The translations under genes and the position numbers were made by a program. DNA of 64,000 nucleotides from Rattus norvegicus. Lineage: Eukaryota > Chordata > Mammalia > Rodentia > Muridae. Positions 1 through 9,945 of this stretch are shown in pieces. The notes beneath the pieces are model-generated. The model saw only the letters and a program-made list of their open reading frames with translations, was not told the origin of the DNA and did not search any database. Every line of letters begins with the position of its first letter. The stretch's first letter is position 1. The DNA lies in NCBI RefSeq assembly GCF_036323735.1, contig NC_086021.1:160428976-160492975 (forward strand). Direction: 5' to 3'.

Positions 1-590
1 AATCTACACACAATAGAAATAGTTGTAAGAACCATCACATTTTCAATAAATGTCATATGTACAAAATAGTCAGTCTAAAAGAGCAATCCTAAATTTCCCT
101 CAATATATACGATATCTCAAACAAATCCATTTTTAAATTCCTCTCAATATACAATAATTCAAACAAAACAACTTTAAATTTTTATCAATAACTGATAACC
201 TATAATAACCTCCCATCCTAGATGATAGCAATTATAACACATCGAATGGACAACTTACCACCCCAACTTAAGGGACTAGGGCAATGATCTATGCTAAATT
301 GCTTCCTGCTGATTTGGGGTGAAGAATTCCTGTGTGGGCCCATAGGGAAGAAATGGTTTGAAAAATGCTAGCTGTAGCATTCGCTGCCCAACCTCTGAGT
401 TTATCCAGTCTCTGTGTTGTCCAGTTTCTGTGTGATCGATCATTGGGGCTAGCCTTTCTGAAGTTGATTTGCACACATATTTTGTAGTAGCGTGTAACTG
501 AGACAGTCTGTAAGTCACCTGCATTAACTGCTTTGTGAAGACACTGATGTCTCAGCTGATAAGAGGTTTTCTCTGGTCAGATCTAATCTT
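1..590. other. AT-rich flank, probably more retroviral relic
   Basis: The first 280 bases are AT-rich and show nothing I recognise. Bases 290-590 directly follow, on the minus strand, the end of the integrase relic next door. They could be downstream retroviral sequence, but the reading frames are broken and I cannot identify them. Confidence 0.4.
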
Positions 591-1040
591 TACAAGTTCT
601 GTTAGTATGCATAGCTTTTCAATCCTTGTAGAAACAAGAGCATAATCACGTCCCCACCTTGAGGCTACTGCAGTTTTCCACTCTAATGTCAACGTATCCT
701 AACAGTAAATTGTTGGCTCAGTTCCTCACTTTTTTCAATAACCCAGTGTCCTTCAGCTGGCGTCCTTCCTTTCCCACCAACATTAAAGACAACTGAGAGT
801 TAATGCATTGTTTAATCTGCACTTTGGGTCTTTTACTCTCCCTGTTCTCTTTAATAGGCACTCTTTTAAGGTACGATTGGCTCTTCCTACGATTGCTTGT
901 CCTGTGGGATTATGAGGTATACCAGTAACATGCTTTATATTTTAAAATGCAAAGAGTTGTTGAATCTTCGTGGATACATATGTGGTGGCAGTATCAGTTT
1001 TAATTTGTGCAGAATCCCCATGATTGACATTATTTCTTTT
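590..1040 (-). pseudogene. Class II endogenous retrovirus integrase relic
   Basis: Read on the minus strand, this encodes broken remains of a betaretrovirus-like integrase. The catalytic-core Asp region lies near 1000. The conserved GIPxNPxGQAIV-x-RANRTLK block lies near 905, and a WGRGYA-like C-terminal segment lies near 650. An in-frame stop lies between the core Asp and the NP-x-GQAIV block. The catalytic Glu expected after GQAIV is Gly. Several further stops and frame changes follow. It cannot make a working integrase. The family assignment rests on motif order; I cannot name the element. Confidence 0.7.
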
Positions 1041-1213
1041 TTGTTGTTTCGGTTTTTTTTGTCGTTGTTTCCTTTTTGTTTGTTTTTTGTATCTTAATTT
1101 TCTTGGATATTTTATGTATTTACATTCCAAATGTTATCCCCTTCCCACACTCTCCCCTCCCCCTGCTTCTATGAGGATGTTTCCACTCCCACCTACCCAC
1201 TCCCACCTCCCAC
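1040..1213 (-). mobile_element. L1 3' UTR fragment, antisense
   Basis: A T-rich stretch is followed by the GGATATTTTATGTATTTACA segment and a CCCCTTCCCACACTC pyrimidine-rich run. This is the reverse complement of a rodent L1 3' UTR and poly(A) tail, and it interrupts the retroviral relic. Confidence 0.75.
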
Positions 1214-1490
1214 ATGAATGCCAGAAATGACAAGGACTATTGTGAATTATATCCTAAACAACACCATTGCTTCAAAAAACAGTCGTGCCTTCTTGACAAA
1301 GTTCTTCCCCAGGAAGGGACAGATAGTCTAGACAGCCAAGAAATGACACATGGGAGCACCCACGATGCACTGCTGCATTTTATTTATCTGTTCTTTTAGC
1401 AATGTCCTTTTCAATGACAAATAATGCTTGTGTACATTTATGGCAGGGGTAAATTCAGTCCCTGGGCATTCGAGGGCTCCTGTCACTGCT
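1214..1490. other. Unassigned stretch between retroelement pieces
   Basis: No clear feature is visible. It may continue the retroviral relic on the minus strand, since it lies directly beyond the L1 fragment, but no motif survives that I can recognise. Confidence 0.3.
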
Positions 1491-2830
1491 CTGCCCCCAG
1501 GACTGTATTCATTTCCCCATATGTTTTAGATTCAAATTTCCGATGACCAATATATCTATTTCATCTATCACATCTTCAACGCTTAAGAGTCTCTTTTCCA
1601 CCTCTTGTGTGCTCTTAGAGATGGCTCTGTCTGCAGTTCCCTTTTGCTTACCAAGATTTTCCATTGCTTGAATTCCCTCAGATTGTATCTTCTTTATTGC
1701 TTCAATTTCCATGTTCAGGACTTGACCAGTTTCATTCAGATTTTTCAACTGCTTGCTTTTCTTGGCTTTCTCTAAGGGATTTACTAATTTCCAATTTTTT
1801 GTCTTTCGCTTCCCTCAAAGATTTCTTCAAGGGTTTTTTTTTTAATTCACTTCTTAAACGACCTCTGTCATCTTCATAAAGTTGGTTTTAAGGTCTTTCT
1901 CCGTGCTTCAGCTGTGTTCTAATACTCAGGACTTGCTGTAGTCAGATAGCTGGGCTCTGACTGTGACATATTTCCCTGGCTGTTGTTCTGTTCTTACACT
2001 GCCTTCTAAAATTCTGGTGTTCAGATGATTATAGGTAAAGGTGCCACTTTCCAGGTCTGTCTTTATTAGGTGGATGCTATGTTCCTTCTTCTATTTCCCC
2101 TCTAATCTTCTGGCTTGTCGGTTATGTGGTTGATGGGGGCTATATTACTTCTGGACTTCTGAGGATGGGAGGTGTCTCTGAGTTGCAGTAAGAGTTCTGT
2201 TGCCCTGCATGGCAGCTGGTCTAACTCTTCCTGAATCTCAGACTAGGGTATGTTGAGGAGTAGAGAAGGGAATTGAGATATTGTTGGAGGATGGGGGTTT
2301 GACAAAAAGCCTACCTGGTCTTCTGTCAGTCATGGCTTGTACTTCTGAAGGAGATGTCCGCTGGATTGTGGATTGGGACATAGTGAATAACAGGGGACAA
2401 AAAACTAAGGAGTTAGTTGAACTAAAACAGTGAAGAAGATTGGTGCCCGGGTGGCACAACAAGTTACCATGGTCTCTGGTGGCATGCCCTGTGGTTGAGC
2501 AAGAAGTGTTTGGTAGAAAAAACTAAGAGTGGGGAGAGTCCCTGGACAGCTGTCCTAGCTGAATTCCTGGAAGTAGGAGTTTGGGGAGTTGTCAGTCTGA
2601 GGGAACCAAGAGAGTAAGCTAGGTGCACAGGCAGCTGGTCTACATGGCCTTCAGACAGAAATGGTGGTGTTTGCCTGAGGGAATAGAAGGTAGGGAAGGC
2701 TCACAAACTGGAGACCTACCTGCTCTTATGGTACTGTGTGTTATGGTTTGGCCGGTCTAGAATGTGCCTAGGATAGGGTGTTAATGTGTTCAAACACTCT
2801 GAAGTAGGTGTAAGAACAGGATGACCTTGG
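1490..2830 (-). mobile_element. L1 5' UTR and ORF1 start, antisense fragment
   Basis: On the minus strand 1748-1509 reads as the L1 ORF1 coiled coil, with the EIEAIKKIQSEG and MENLGKQKGT segments. Next to it, 1860-2830 resembles the rodent L1 5' UTR also seen at 28450-29165. The copy is 5' to 3' from right to left and lacks ORF2. Frameshifts and stops show it is dead. Confidence 0.8.
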
Positions 2831-4080
2831 GGGAGGAGGAGGGATGAGTAAAGAGCCAGTCCATGGACCGTCAGTATGGTCACCACTTGCTTTCACCACC
2901 ATGACTTGTCAAAAATTTTGTCACAGAGATGAAAACCCTTAGAAGCCATTGAGGTGGGATGCTGTCTCCCACTGTCAACTGTAGATGCCTCCTTCTATTC
3001 TCTTAGAAATGGGAAAAAGAGAATCCTGTACTATACCTATGTGTATCCTATGTGTAGGTATCTGGGCTTTGTTGAAGCCCACTAGAGAAAGATACCTCCT
3101 CCTAGTCCAAAGAAAGTTCTTTCTCTGTCCCTGCTTCACCCTGTCACTTGTAAAGACTCAAAAAGTTACATAGTATTCTCTTATCCTTTAAAGAAAGGGG
3201 AATGCAGCCTGGCCCTGTAGGAAATCTGGGCTTGTCCAGATGAACACCCATAAGGGCTGGCTCCACTGAAGCCATGCTATGAAGGGGGAAGAGGAGTTAT
3301 GTCCCGAATGGGACGTCTGCTTCTAAAAGTCTGTCAAGAACTAAGCTTGCAGCTTTCACTTGGAGCACCACCGAGCCTGCCTAGTTTTATAGTCCTGCCT
3401 CAGAGTAGTTTTCCCTTCTCATTCTCATTTCTTTGTAGGACGTACATTCTCTGCTCTGTGATGTATTCCTACACTCCTGCACACCTTGGAAATCCTGTCA
3501 CAGGCTCTGAAGCCTTTAGAACCAGTCCCAACATATGGGTTGCTCCCTGGACTCCACTTTAGAGTTCATGGCTTTCTCCCATCCTCTTCATCTCCCTCTT
3601 GCTGGCACCTGATTTACTGTCTTCTGTGTCTCACAATTGAATAAACACTTGTAGGAGCCAAGCCTCGGAAGCACGGCAAGAGACCCCAGATTACATTGGG
3701 CATGGAGGACTGTGTGCTTCTAAAGCTAAGGGCTCACAGAGTCAACTCCATGCTCCTCCTTCCCCGGCCGTCCTGAATCAGTCCTCCTAACTGGGCTACC
3801 TGCAGGCACCAACAGATGACTGCAAGGAGAAATGGACCCAGTCCTCCTCAGAGCCCTTCACAGACAAGAACTCTCTCAATATGTCCCTTCACTCACCTGC
3901 CATCTTCACTGAATTCACCCCTACCACAGGGCTGCCATTCCCCCAACCTGTTCTCTCTTACCCAGACTCTGGACACCTGCCCATGAGGTCTGCACCTCAC
4001 AGTGCCACAGGCTAAGCACCCTGTGCTTGTAACCCTGTTGATTCTCTTCCTCTCATGGCTGCTATACAAACTGCATCCTA
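2831..4080. other. Non-coding stretch, no recognised gene
   Basis: This is mostly single-copy-looking sequence with short unconnected reading frames. There are no splice-flanked exons or family motifs. An AATAAA at 3640-3645 is not linked to any transcript I can see. Confidence 0.4.
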
Positions 4081-6173
4081 AAGCTGAAAGGGGAAGAAAG
4101 TTCATGGTATGTGTAGGATGAAGGGCTCCTCAAGAAGTCAGATCCCACAGTTATTCATAGTCTTATGCCTTTCATTCATTAATTGTTTACATACTCATTA
4201 ATTTCTCTCTTAGAGCATTTCCTGAGAGCTCTCTATGGCTTGAATGCTCTTCCAAGGGCTGTGGAAATGACTGAGGGAAAACAAAGTATCCTGTCTCCTT
4301 GTTGCTTATGTTCTTTGAACCGAACAGTGCAAGCCTTACAACCTCTCCATGGTTTCCCATCTTACCTTAGTAGAGTCTCGTGGCCTCTGACATGTCTATG
4401 AAATAGGTCAGCGCTGCCAATGATAGTGGATAAGTGTGAGTCTACATTAGATTATTCATTACTGTTGGCTGTTTTCAGATGTGTCTACTGAAAAGCATGT
4501 TTCTGCTCCATGCAGCTTGTCCTTGTGAGTGCACACATACTCAGGTGACTCTTCTCAACTCTCAGAGTATAAATTCCCTGATACTCTGATAAAGAAGTTG
4601 TCTCTTCTTTGAGAAGTTAGTCCTCCTACTTTATGGGCTCCTATTCTCTCAGGTCCTGTGGATCCTGTAGCAGTAAACAATTAATTCTACATGGGATAAA
4701 TAAGGTGTTTTGAGTTTTGTTTTCTTGTGTGGCTCATGATTCCCCAGGAATAGACACTTAACACTCAATCTTGACTTGAATTCACTCAAAACAAGGCCGG
4801 CCTCGGAGGCTCCATCCTTCTCTCTCAGCTTCTCAGGCAGCGGGCACTGCAAGTCTTATTCCCCCAGAGCCAGATTAAAGGTGCGACAATCTTCCTGCCT
4901 TCAATCTGCCTGGTTGAAACTGCACATTAGAAGAAAGCTATGCTTCGACTCCGGTTCTTCTCTGCTCTCTCTGGTGCTTTAGGTGAAGTGCACTGTGGCA
5001 AAGAGTATTTCATAGACCCTGGCCAGTTTCCCCAAGGACTGTATCTAGTGTAAGAGCAGGCTGAGTGACCCAAAGCACCGTGCTTGACATGTCCAGCTTC
5101 AGGCGACAGCAGTGCTAAAAAACAAAAAGTACTATTTAACTAGATAGGAAAAGTTCAACCCATCCCTTCATTTACAGACCCCACCAAAAACAGCCCACAA
5201 AATAAACCTAACCCACCCCCTGATCAGTTATGAGACTTCAACCCCATCTCACCATTATTATGCAGTCCATTCTACAGGTTTCCCCTTCTGTGGCCTTACC
5301 AAGGTGAATCTATTACATCCTTTCTGAAGTGGGAGTCTTGGTGTAAATTTATTAATAATCCATGCGCCACCAGCCTGTCACTTTCTAGAGCATCTAACAA
5401 GTCACCATAGCACCTCCACTAGTAGGCTGGACCTATAGAAGGATGCTCATAGCAGAGTTGAGGTGGACATGTATCCCCCACAGAGAAAACTCATAGCTCC
5501 CTAGCCAAAATGCTCAAAAGCAAGCAAGAGTAGGGAGGAGTTGAGATGAAACAGTAGTACAGGTCTTTAATACCAGCACTCAGGAGGTGGAAACAGAAGC
5601 AGCAGGCAGTCTTTGAATTCAAGGTCATGTTGATCTACAGATGCAGTTCCAGGACAGTCAGGGCTACACAGAGACACCCTGTCTCAAAAAGAGTGGAGAC
5701 AGGTGAAGCTGGGAGCCTCCTAAGTCATCTATCTATCCCTCATTTTCAAGGTTAAACTGTTACCATCCTTCACTCTGCTAAGTTGTGATGCAATCCCATC
5801 AGTTCAGAACTGACTGGGTTTTCAGTGAGTTTCCCATCAGCTGACTACATGATTTGGTTTTCTTCTCTTCTTCCTATACCTGACTGAGAGCAGCATCACT
5901 GTGCATGAAACCGCTCCTAAAGAATGAATGAGTGAACACATGGAATGACACGTAGGTCAGACAATGAGGGTCTCAGAGGGAGTGGCCTGTGCAAGTCACT
6001 CTCAGTCTTTTTGCTCCACAGAGTCACACTGTCAGAAGGAAAAGCAGGAGTAGGCTCTGCTGGGGACATTGTCAACTTGTGAGCCAGCCTCAGGGCATGG
6101 CTGCTCATTAGGACAGCACTGGGTTGGTGTGGATGCCATCCTTTGGTATAACTGCAGATCAGTCCCACTGTAA
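4080..6173 (+). repeat. Left arm of inverted duplication (partner 8665-9600)
   Basis: Two blocks of this arm reappear in reverse order and reverse complement at the right. Block A (about 4080-4440) matches about 9265-9600 at roughly 80-85% by eye. Block B (about 5560-6173) matches 8665-9235 at about 98% by eye. The 1.1 kb between the blocks (4440-5560) is absent from the right arm. Block B includes a B1 element, and an 82-residue open translation of it is identical in both arms. Confidence 0.9.
5545..5697 (+). mobile_element. B1 SINE
   Basis: It shows the B1 landmarks: TTTAATACCAGCACTCAGGAGG, then GATCTACAGATGCAGTTCC, GGCTACACAGAGACACCCTG and TCTCAAAAAG. It forms the outer end of block B in the left arm. 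Confidence 0.85.
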
Positions 6174-6296
6174 TCAGCTGTCCTGTGGAGGCTGTTCAGA
6201 ACAGTGCCCGTTACAGTGAAGCAGATGCCCTCTACTGGGTGACAAAGGGTGACTGAACCAGAGAAACAGGAGGCTGAGTTTCCACGCATGGTGATA

Positions 6297-6440
6297 GTGG
6301 AGGTGGTGGTGGTGGTGGTGGTGGTGGTGGTGGTGGTGGTGGTCGGTGGTGGTGGTGGTGGTGGTGGTGGTGGTGGTGGTGGTGGTGGTGGTGGTGGTGG
6401 TGATGGTGGTGATGGTGGTGGTGGTGGTGGTGGTGATGGT

Positions 6441-6516
<76 letters not shown>
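6297..6516 (+). repeat. (GGT)n followed by (GT)n compound microsatellite
   Basis: About 170 bases of GGT units run with a few GAT and GGTC interruptions, then about 45 bases of pure GT from 6471. Apparent long poly-Gly, poly-Val, poly-His and poly-Pro reading frames across it are artefacts of the repeat. Confidence 0.98.
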
Positions 6517-6518
<2 letters not shown>

Positions 6519-6643
6519 GTCTGGAAGCCATGAGTATTGTTATGTAGAGTGCCCTGGATATTTGGGAGAACAGGTGGAATGGACCGACTGGGGTACACTT
6601 CATACCTGAATGGCAAGAGAGTCAGCTTTAAATTGAAACCAGA

Positions 6644-6750
6644 GGGGTTGGGGATTTAGCTCAGTGGTAGAGCGCTTGCCTAACAAGCGCAAGGCCCTGG
6701 GTTCGGTCCCCAGCTCCGGGAAAAAAAAAAAAAAAACAAAAACAAAAAAC
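6644..6750 (+). mobile_element. ID SINE with 14-bp target-site duplication
   Basis: It has the tRNA-Ala-derived body GGGGATTTAGCTCAGTGGTA with box A and box B (GGTTCGGTCCCC), then an A-rich tail. AAATTGAAACCAGA flanks it at 6630-6643 and 6751-6764, so the insertion is recent. This subtype reads GCGCTTGCCTAACAAGCGC. Confidence 0.97.
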
Positions 6751-7273
6751 AAATTGAAACCAGAACCTGACCACAGGGAGAGTTGTGGGTTGAGCTGTAA
6801 AGAGACATTGAAAATAGAGGCTTGGTCCAGTTTTTCTCCAAATTTCCAGGTTAGGACATTTAAAAAAAACTGGGGTTGAATCTACAGCCTCACACATGAC
6901 AGTCAAGTACTCTGCCACTGTGCTACTCCTCAGCCTTTTAGCATGGATTCATTTTCTCTCGTTTTGTTGCCCAGACTGACCTTGAACATGCTTTGCAGTC
7001 CCACTCTCCTGTCAGCCTCCTGAGCAGCCAGGATGGTAGGCTTAGGTTGTACTTTCCCTTGGACCTGGTAAAGTCCTACTGAGTGTCTGGTTCCTGTCTT
7101 TACCTGTAAGTTGGAAGTACTAACCTCTACCTGGTAGAGGTTTATTTTAAGGTGACATAGATAATACTGTGAATATAGCACTTTCCACATGCTGAGGGGG
7201 TCATAAGGGCCTGCACTCACAGTTAGTCCTGTTGTCTTCTTGATGGCTGTAAGGCTGGGCAGGAAGGATGATT
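6751..7273. other. Unassigned spacer with possible old SINE pieces
   Basis: A stretch near 6895-7040 has wording like old B1 or B4 elements on the minus strand (TTGCCCAGACTGACCTTGAA), too decayed to name. Nothing else is visible. Confidence 0.35.
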
Positions 7274-7287
7274 AGGAATCTGCCCTT

Positions 7288-7495
7288 GGGCTGGAGAGAT
7301 GGCTCAGTGGTTAAGAGCTCCAACTGCTCTTTCAGAGGTCCTGAGTTCAATTCCCGGCAACCACATGGTGGCTCACAACCATCTGTAATGGTATCTGAAA
7401 CCTTCTTCTGGTGTGTCTGAAGAGCTACAGTGTACTCACCCTACAGTGTCCTCACATACGTAAAATAAATAAAAATCTTAAAAAAAAAAAAAAAA
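7288..7495 (+). mobile_element. B2 SINE with 14-bp target-site duplication
   Basis: It starts GGGCTGGAGAGATGGCTCAG and has the ACCACATGGTGGCTCACAAC segment and an AATAAATAAAAATC poly(A) tail. AGGAATCTGCCCTT flanks it at 7274-7287 and 7496-7509. This is a young, complete copy. Confidence 0.97.
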
Positions 7496-7544
7496 AGGAA
7501 TCTGCCCTTACTGCTTCCCTGTAATGTGCCGCATTCTGAATGGC

Positions 7545-8662
7545 CTCTGTGGACCTTTTCTTTTCTTCTTACCTTTTTTTTCTTTAATTGGATATTTTTA
7601 TTTATATTTTAAATGTTATCCTCTTTCCAGGTTTCCCCTCCAGAAAACCACTATCCCATTCCCCTTCCCCCCTACTTCTATGAGAGTGCTCCCTTACTGG
7701 CCCACCCACTCCCTCCTGCCTCCCTGCCCTGGCATTTCCCTACATTGGGGCATCCAGCCTTGATAGAACCAAGGACCTCTCCTCCCATCGATGCCTGACA
7801 AGGCCATCCTCTGCTACATATGTGGCTGGAGCCATAGGTTCATTCCTGTGTACTCTTGGACTGGTGGTTTAGTCCCTGGGAGCTCTGCATTGTCTGGTTG
7901 GTTGATATTGGTTTTCTTTTTATGAGGTTGTAAACCCCTTAAGCTCCTTCTGTCCTTTCTCTAACTGCTCCAATGGAGACCGTGTTCTCAGTCCAATGGT
8001 TGGCTGTGAGCATCCACCTCTGTATGTGTCAGGCTCTGGAAGAGCTTCTCAGGAGACAGCTGTATCATACTCCTGTCAGCATGCACTTTTTGGTATCAGC
8101 AATATTGCCTGGGTTTGGTGGCTGTATGTATATGGGCTGGATCCCCAGGTGGGGCAGTCTCTGAATGGCCTTTCTTTTAGTCTCTGCTCCAAACTTTGTC
8201 TCCATATCTCCTCCTATGAATATTTTGGTTCTTCCTTCTAAGAAGGACTGAAGCATCCGCACTTTGGTTGTTCTTCTTGAGCTTCATGTGGTCTGTGGAT
8301 TGCATCTTGGGTAATCCGAGCTTTTGGGCTAATATCCACTTATCAGTGAGTACAACTATTTGTGGTTTTTTTGTGATTGGGTTACCTCACTCAGGATGAT
8401 ATTTTCTAGTTCCATCAATTTGCCTATGAATTTCATGAAGTCATTGTTTTTGATAGCTGAGTAGTACTCCATTGTGTAGATGTACCACATTTTCTGTATC
8501 CATTCCTCTGTTGAAGGGCATCTGGGTTCTTTCCAGCTTCTGGCTATTATAAATAAGGCTGCTGTGAACACAATGGAGCAGGTGTCTTTGTTTTATGTTG
8601 AAGCATCTTTCAGGTATATGCCCAGGAGTGGTATAGCTGGGTCTCTGTGAACCTTTTCAATT
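7545..8662 (-). mobile_element. 5'-truncated L1, antisense (ORF2 C-terminus and 3' UTR)
   Basis: The minus strand at 8571-8356 encodes the conserved end of L1 ORF2 ([18 protein letters not shown] and [12 protein letters not shown]). The 3' UTR follows to the left and ends in a T-rich run near 7560. The 5' end stops at about 8662, three bases from the right arm of the inverted duplication. Confidence 0.9.
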
Positions 8663-8664
8663 GG

Positions 8665-9600
8665 TTACAGTGGGACTGATCTGCAGTTATACCAAAGGAT
8701 GGCATCCACACCAACCCAGTGCTGTCCTAATGAGCAGCCATGCCCTGAGGCTGGCTCACAAGTTGACAATGTCCCCAGCAGAGCCTACTCCTGCTTTTCC
8801 TTCTGACAGTGTGACTCTGTGGAGCAAAAAGACTGAGAGTGACTTGCACAGGCCACTCCCTCTGAGACCCTCATTGTCTGACCTACGTGTCATTCCATGC
8901 GTTCACTCATTCATTCCTTAGGAGCGGTTTCACGAACAGTGATGCTGCTCTCAGTCAGGTATAGGAAGAAGAGAAGAAAACCAAATCATGTAGTCAGCTG
9001 ATGGGAAACTCACTGAAAACCCAGTCAGTTCTGAACTGATGGGATTGCATCACAACTTAGCAGAGTGAAGGATGGTAACAGTTTAACCTTGAAAATGAGG
9101 GATAGATAGATGACTTAGGAGGCTCCCAGCTTCACCTGTCTCCACTCTTTTTGAGACAGGGTGTCTCTGTGTAGCCCTGACTGTCCTGGAACTGATCTGT
9201 AGACCAGGCTGGCCTTATTCAATATCCGCCTGCCTCTGAGTCTCCTTGTCTTGGGCTAGCCTGCCAGTGTCAATGCATTGGTGATTTGATAGACGTTGTG
9301 AAAAGTGAGAGGTCGGGACTTGGACTAATGTAAGATAGGAAACCATGGAGTTGTTGTGACGCTGGACTGTTCGGTTCAAAAACCATAACCAACAAATAGA
9401 CAGGATACTTTGTTTTACCTCTATTGTTTTCACAGCCCTTGGAAGAGCATCAAGCCATAGACAACTCTCAGGTAATGCTGCAAGAAGGAAATACAAGAGG
9501 AAGTAAATAATTAACGAAATAAAGAAATGAGACCATAAGTAATTTGCGAGATCTGACTTCTTCAGAAATCCTTCACCCTGTGGGAAAACTAGCCCCTCCC
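8665..9600 (-). repeat. Right arm of inverted duplication (partner 4080-6173)
   Basis: This is the reverse complement of the left arm, block B at 8665-9235 and block A at about 9265-9600. It ends where the Nsfl1c CpG island begins. Part of a B1 element lies at 9140-9238 on the minus strand, diverging from its partner at its outer end. Confidence 0.9.
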
Positions 9601-9655
9601 TACTCACATCCATCGACCTTCCACTTCAGTCTTTAAGGTACGGTTCGTACAGCGG

Positions 9656-9669
9656 CCACCAGAGGGCGC
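9656..9669 (+). promoter_or_regulatory. CTCF-binding motif
   Basis: CCACCAGAGGGCGC matches every position of the established CTCF core CCASYAGRKGGCRS, with GGC just upstream as in strong sites. It sits about 170 bases before the Nsfl1c ATG and about 50 bases from the end of the inverted duplication. Occupancy cannot be seen from sequence. Confidence 0.7.
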
Positions 9670-9837
9670 GAAACGGCTGGGTTTCCCGCACGGAGGGCTT
9701 TTCCTGTAGCACCGCATTGGGCGGAGCCTAAGGCCAGGCGCCCTGCCGCTGGACACTGTAGAACGGCGGGCGGAACGCAGACCTGGGTTCGGGCTGTTGC
9801 AGTGTCCGCCGGAGCGGTTTGGGGAGTGCACGGGGTG

Positions 9838-9847
9838 AAGATGGCGG
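9838..9847 (+). promoter_or_regulatory. YY1-type motif overlapping the start codon
   Basis: AAGATGGCGG is the core of the YY1 consensus and contains the Nsfl1c ATG. This arrangement, just downstream of the transcription start, is known from many housekeeping genes. It also supplies the Kozak A at -3 and G at +4. Confidence 0.55.
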
Positions 9848-9945
9848 AGGAGCGGCAGGACGCGTTGAGGGAGTTCGTGGCGGTGACGGGCGCTGAGGAG
9901 GACCGGGCCCGTTTCTTCTTGGAGTCAGCTGGCTGGGACCTGCAG
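9841..9945 (+). CDS. Nsfl1c: Nsfl1c coding exon 1 (residues 1-35, UBA domain)
   Basis: This exon starts at the first ATG of the transcript region and encodes [12 protein letters not shown] and onward, the first part of the three-helix UBA domain that binds monoubiquitin. It ends in phase 0 at a CAG|GTAGCG donor, which is weaker than the other donors. The exon lies inside the CpG island. An in-frame GTG at 9802 lies upstream but there is no upstream ATG in this frame nearby, so 9841 is the start. Confidence 0.97.

Noticed and set aside
3640..3645. AATAAA as the end of an upstream gene
   Set aside because: No exon or open frame leads to it on the plus strand. A lone hexamer occurs often by chance.
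6032..6616. Long frames with poly-His, poly-Pro, poly-Val and poly-Gly on both strands
   Set aside because: They are translations of the GGT/GT microsatellite in each frame, with no supporting gene structure.
6644..6720. tRNA-Ala gene
   Set aside because: The match is the tRNA-derived head of an ID SINE with an A tail and target-site duplication. The same applies to the other ID copies.
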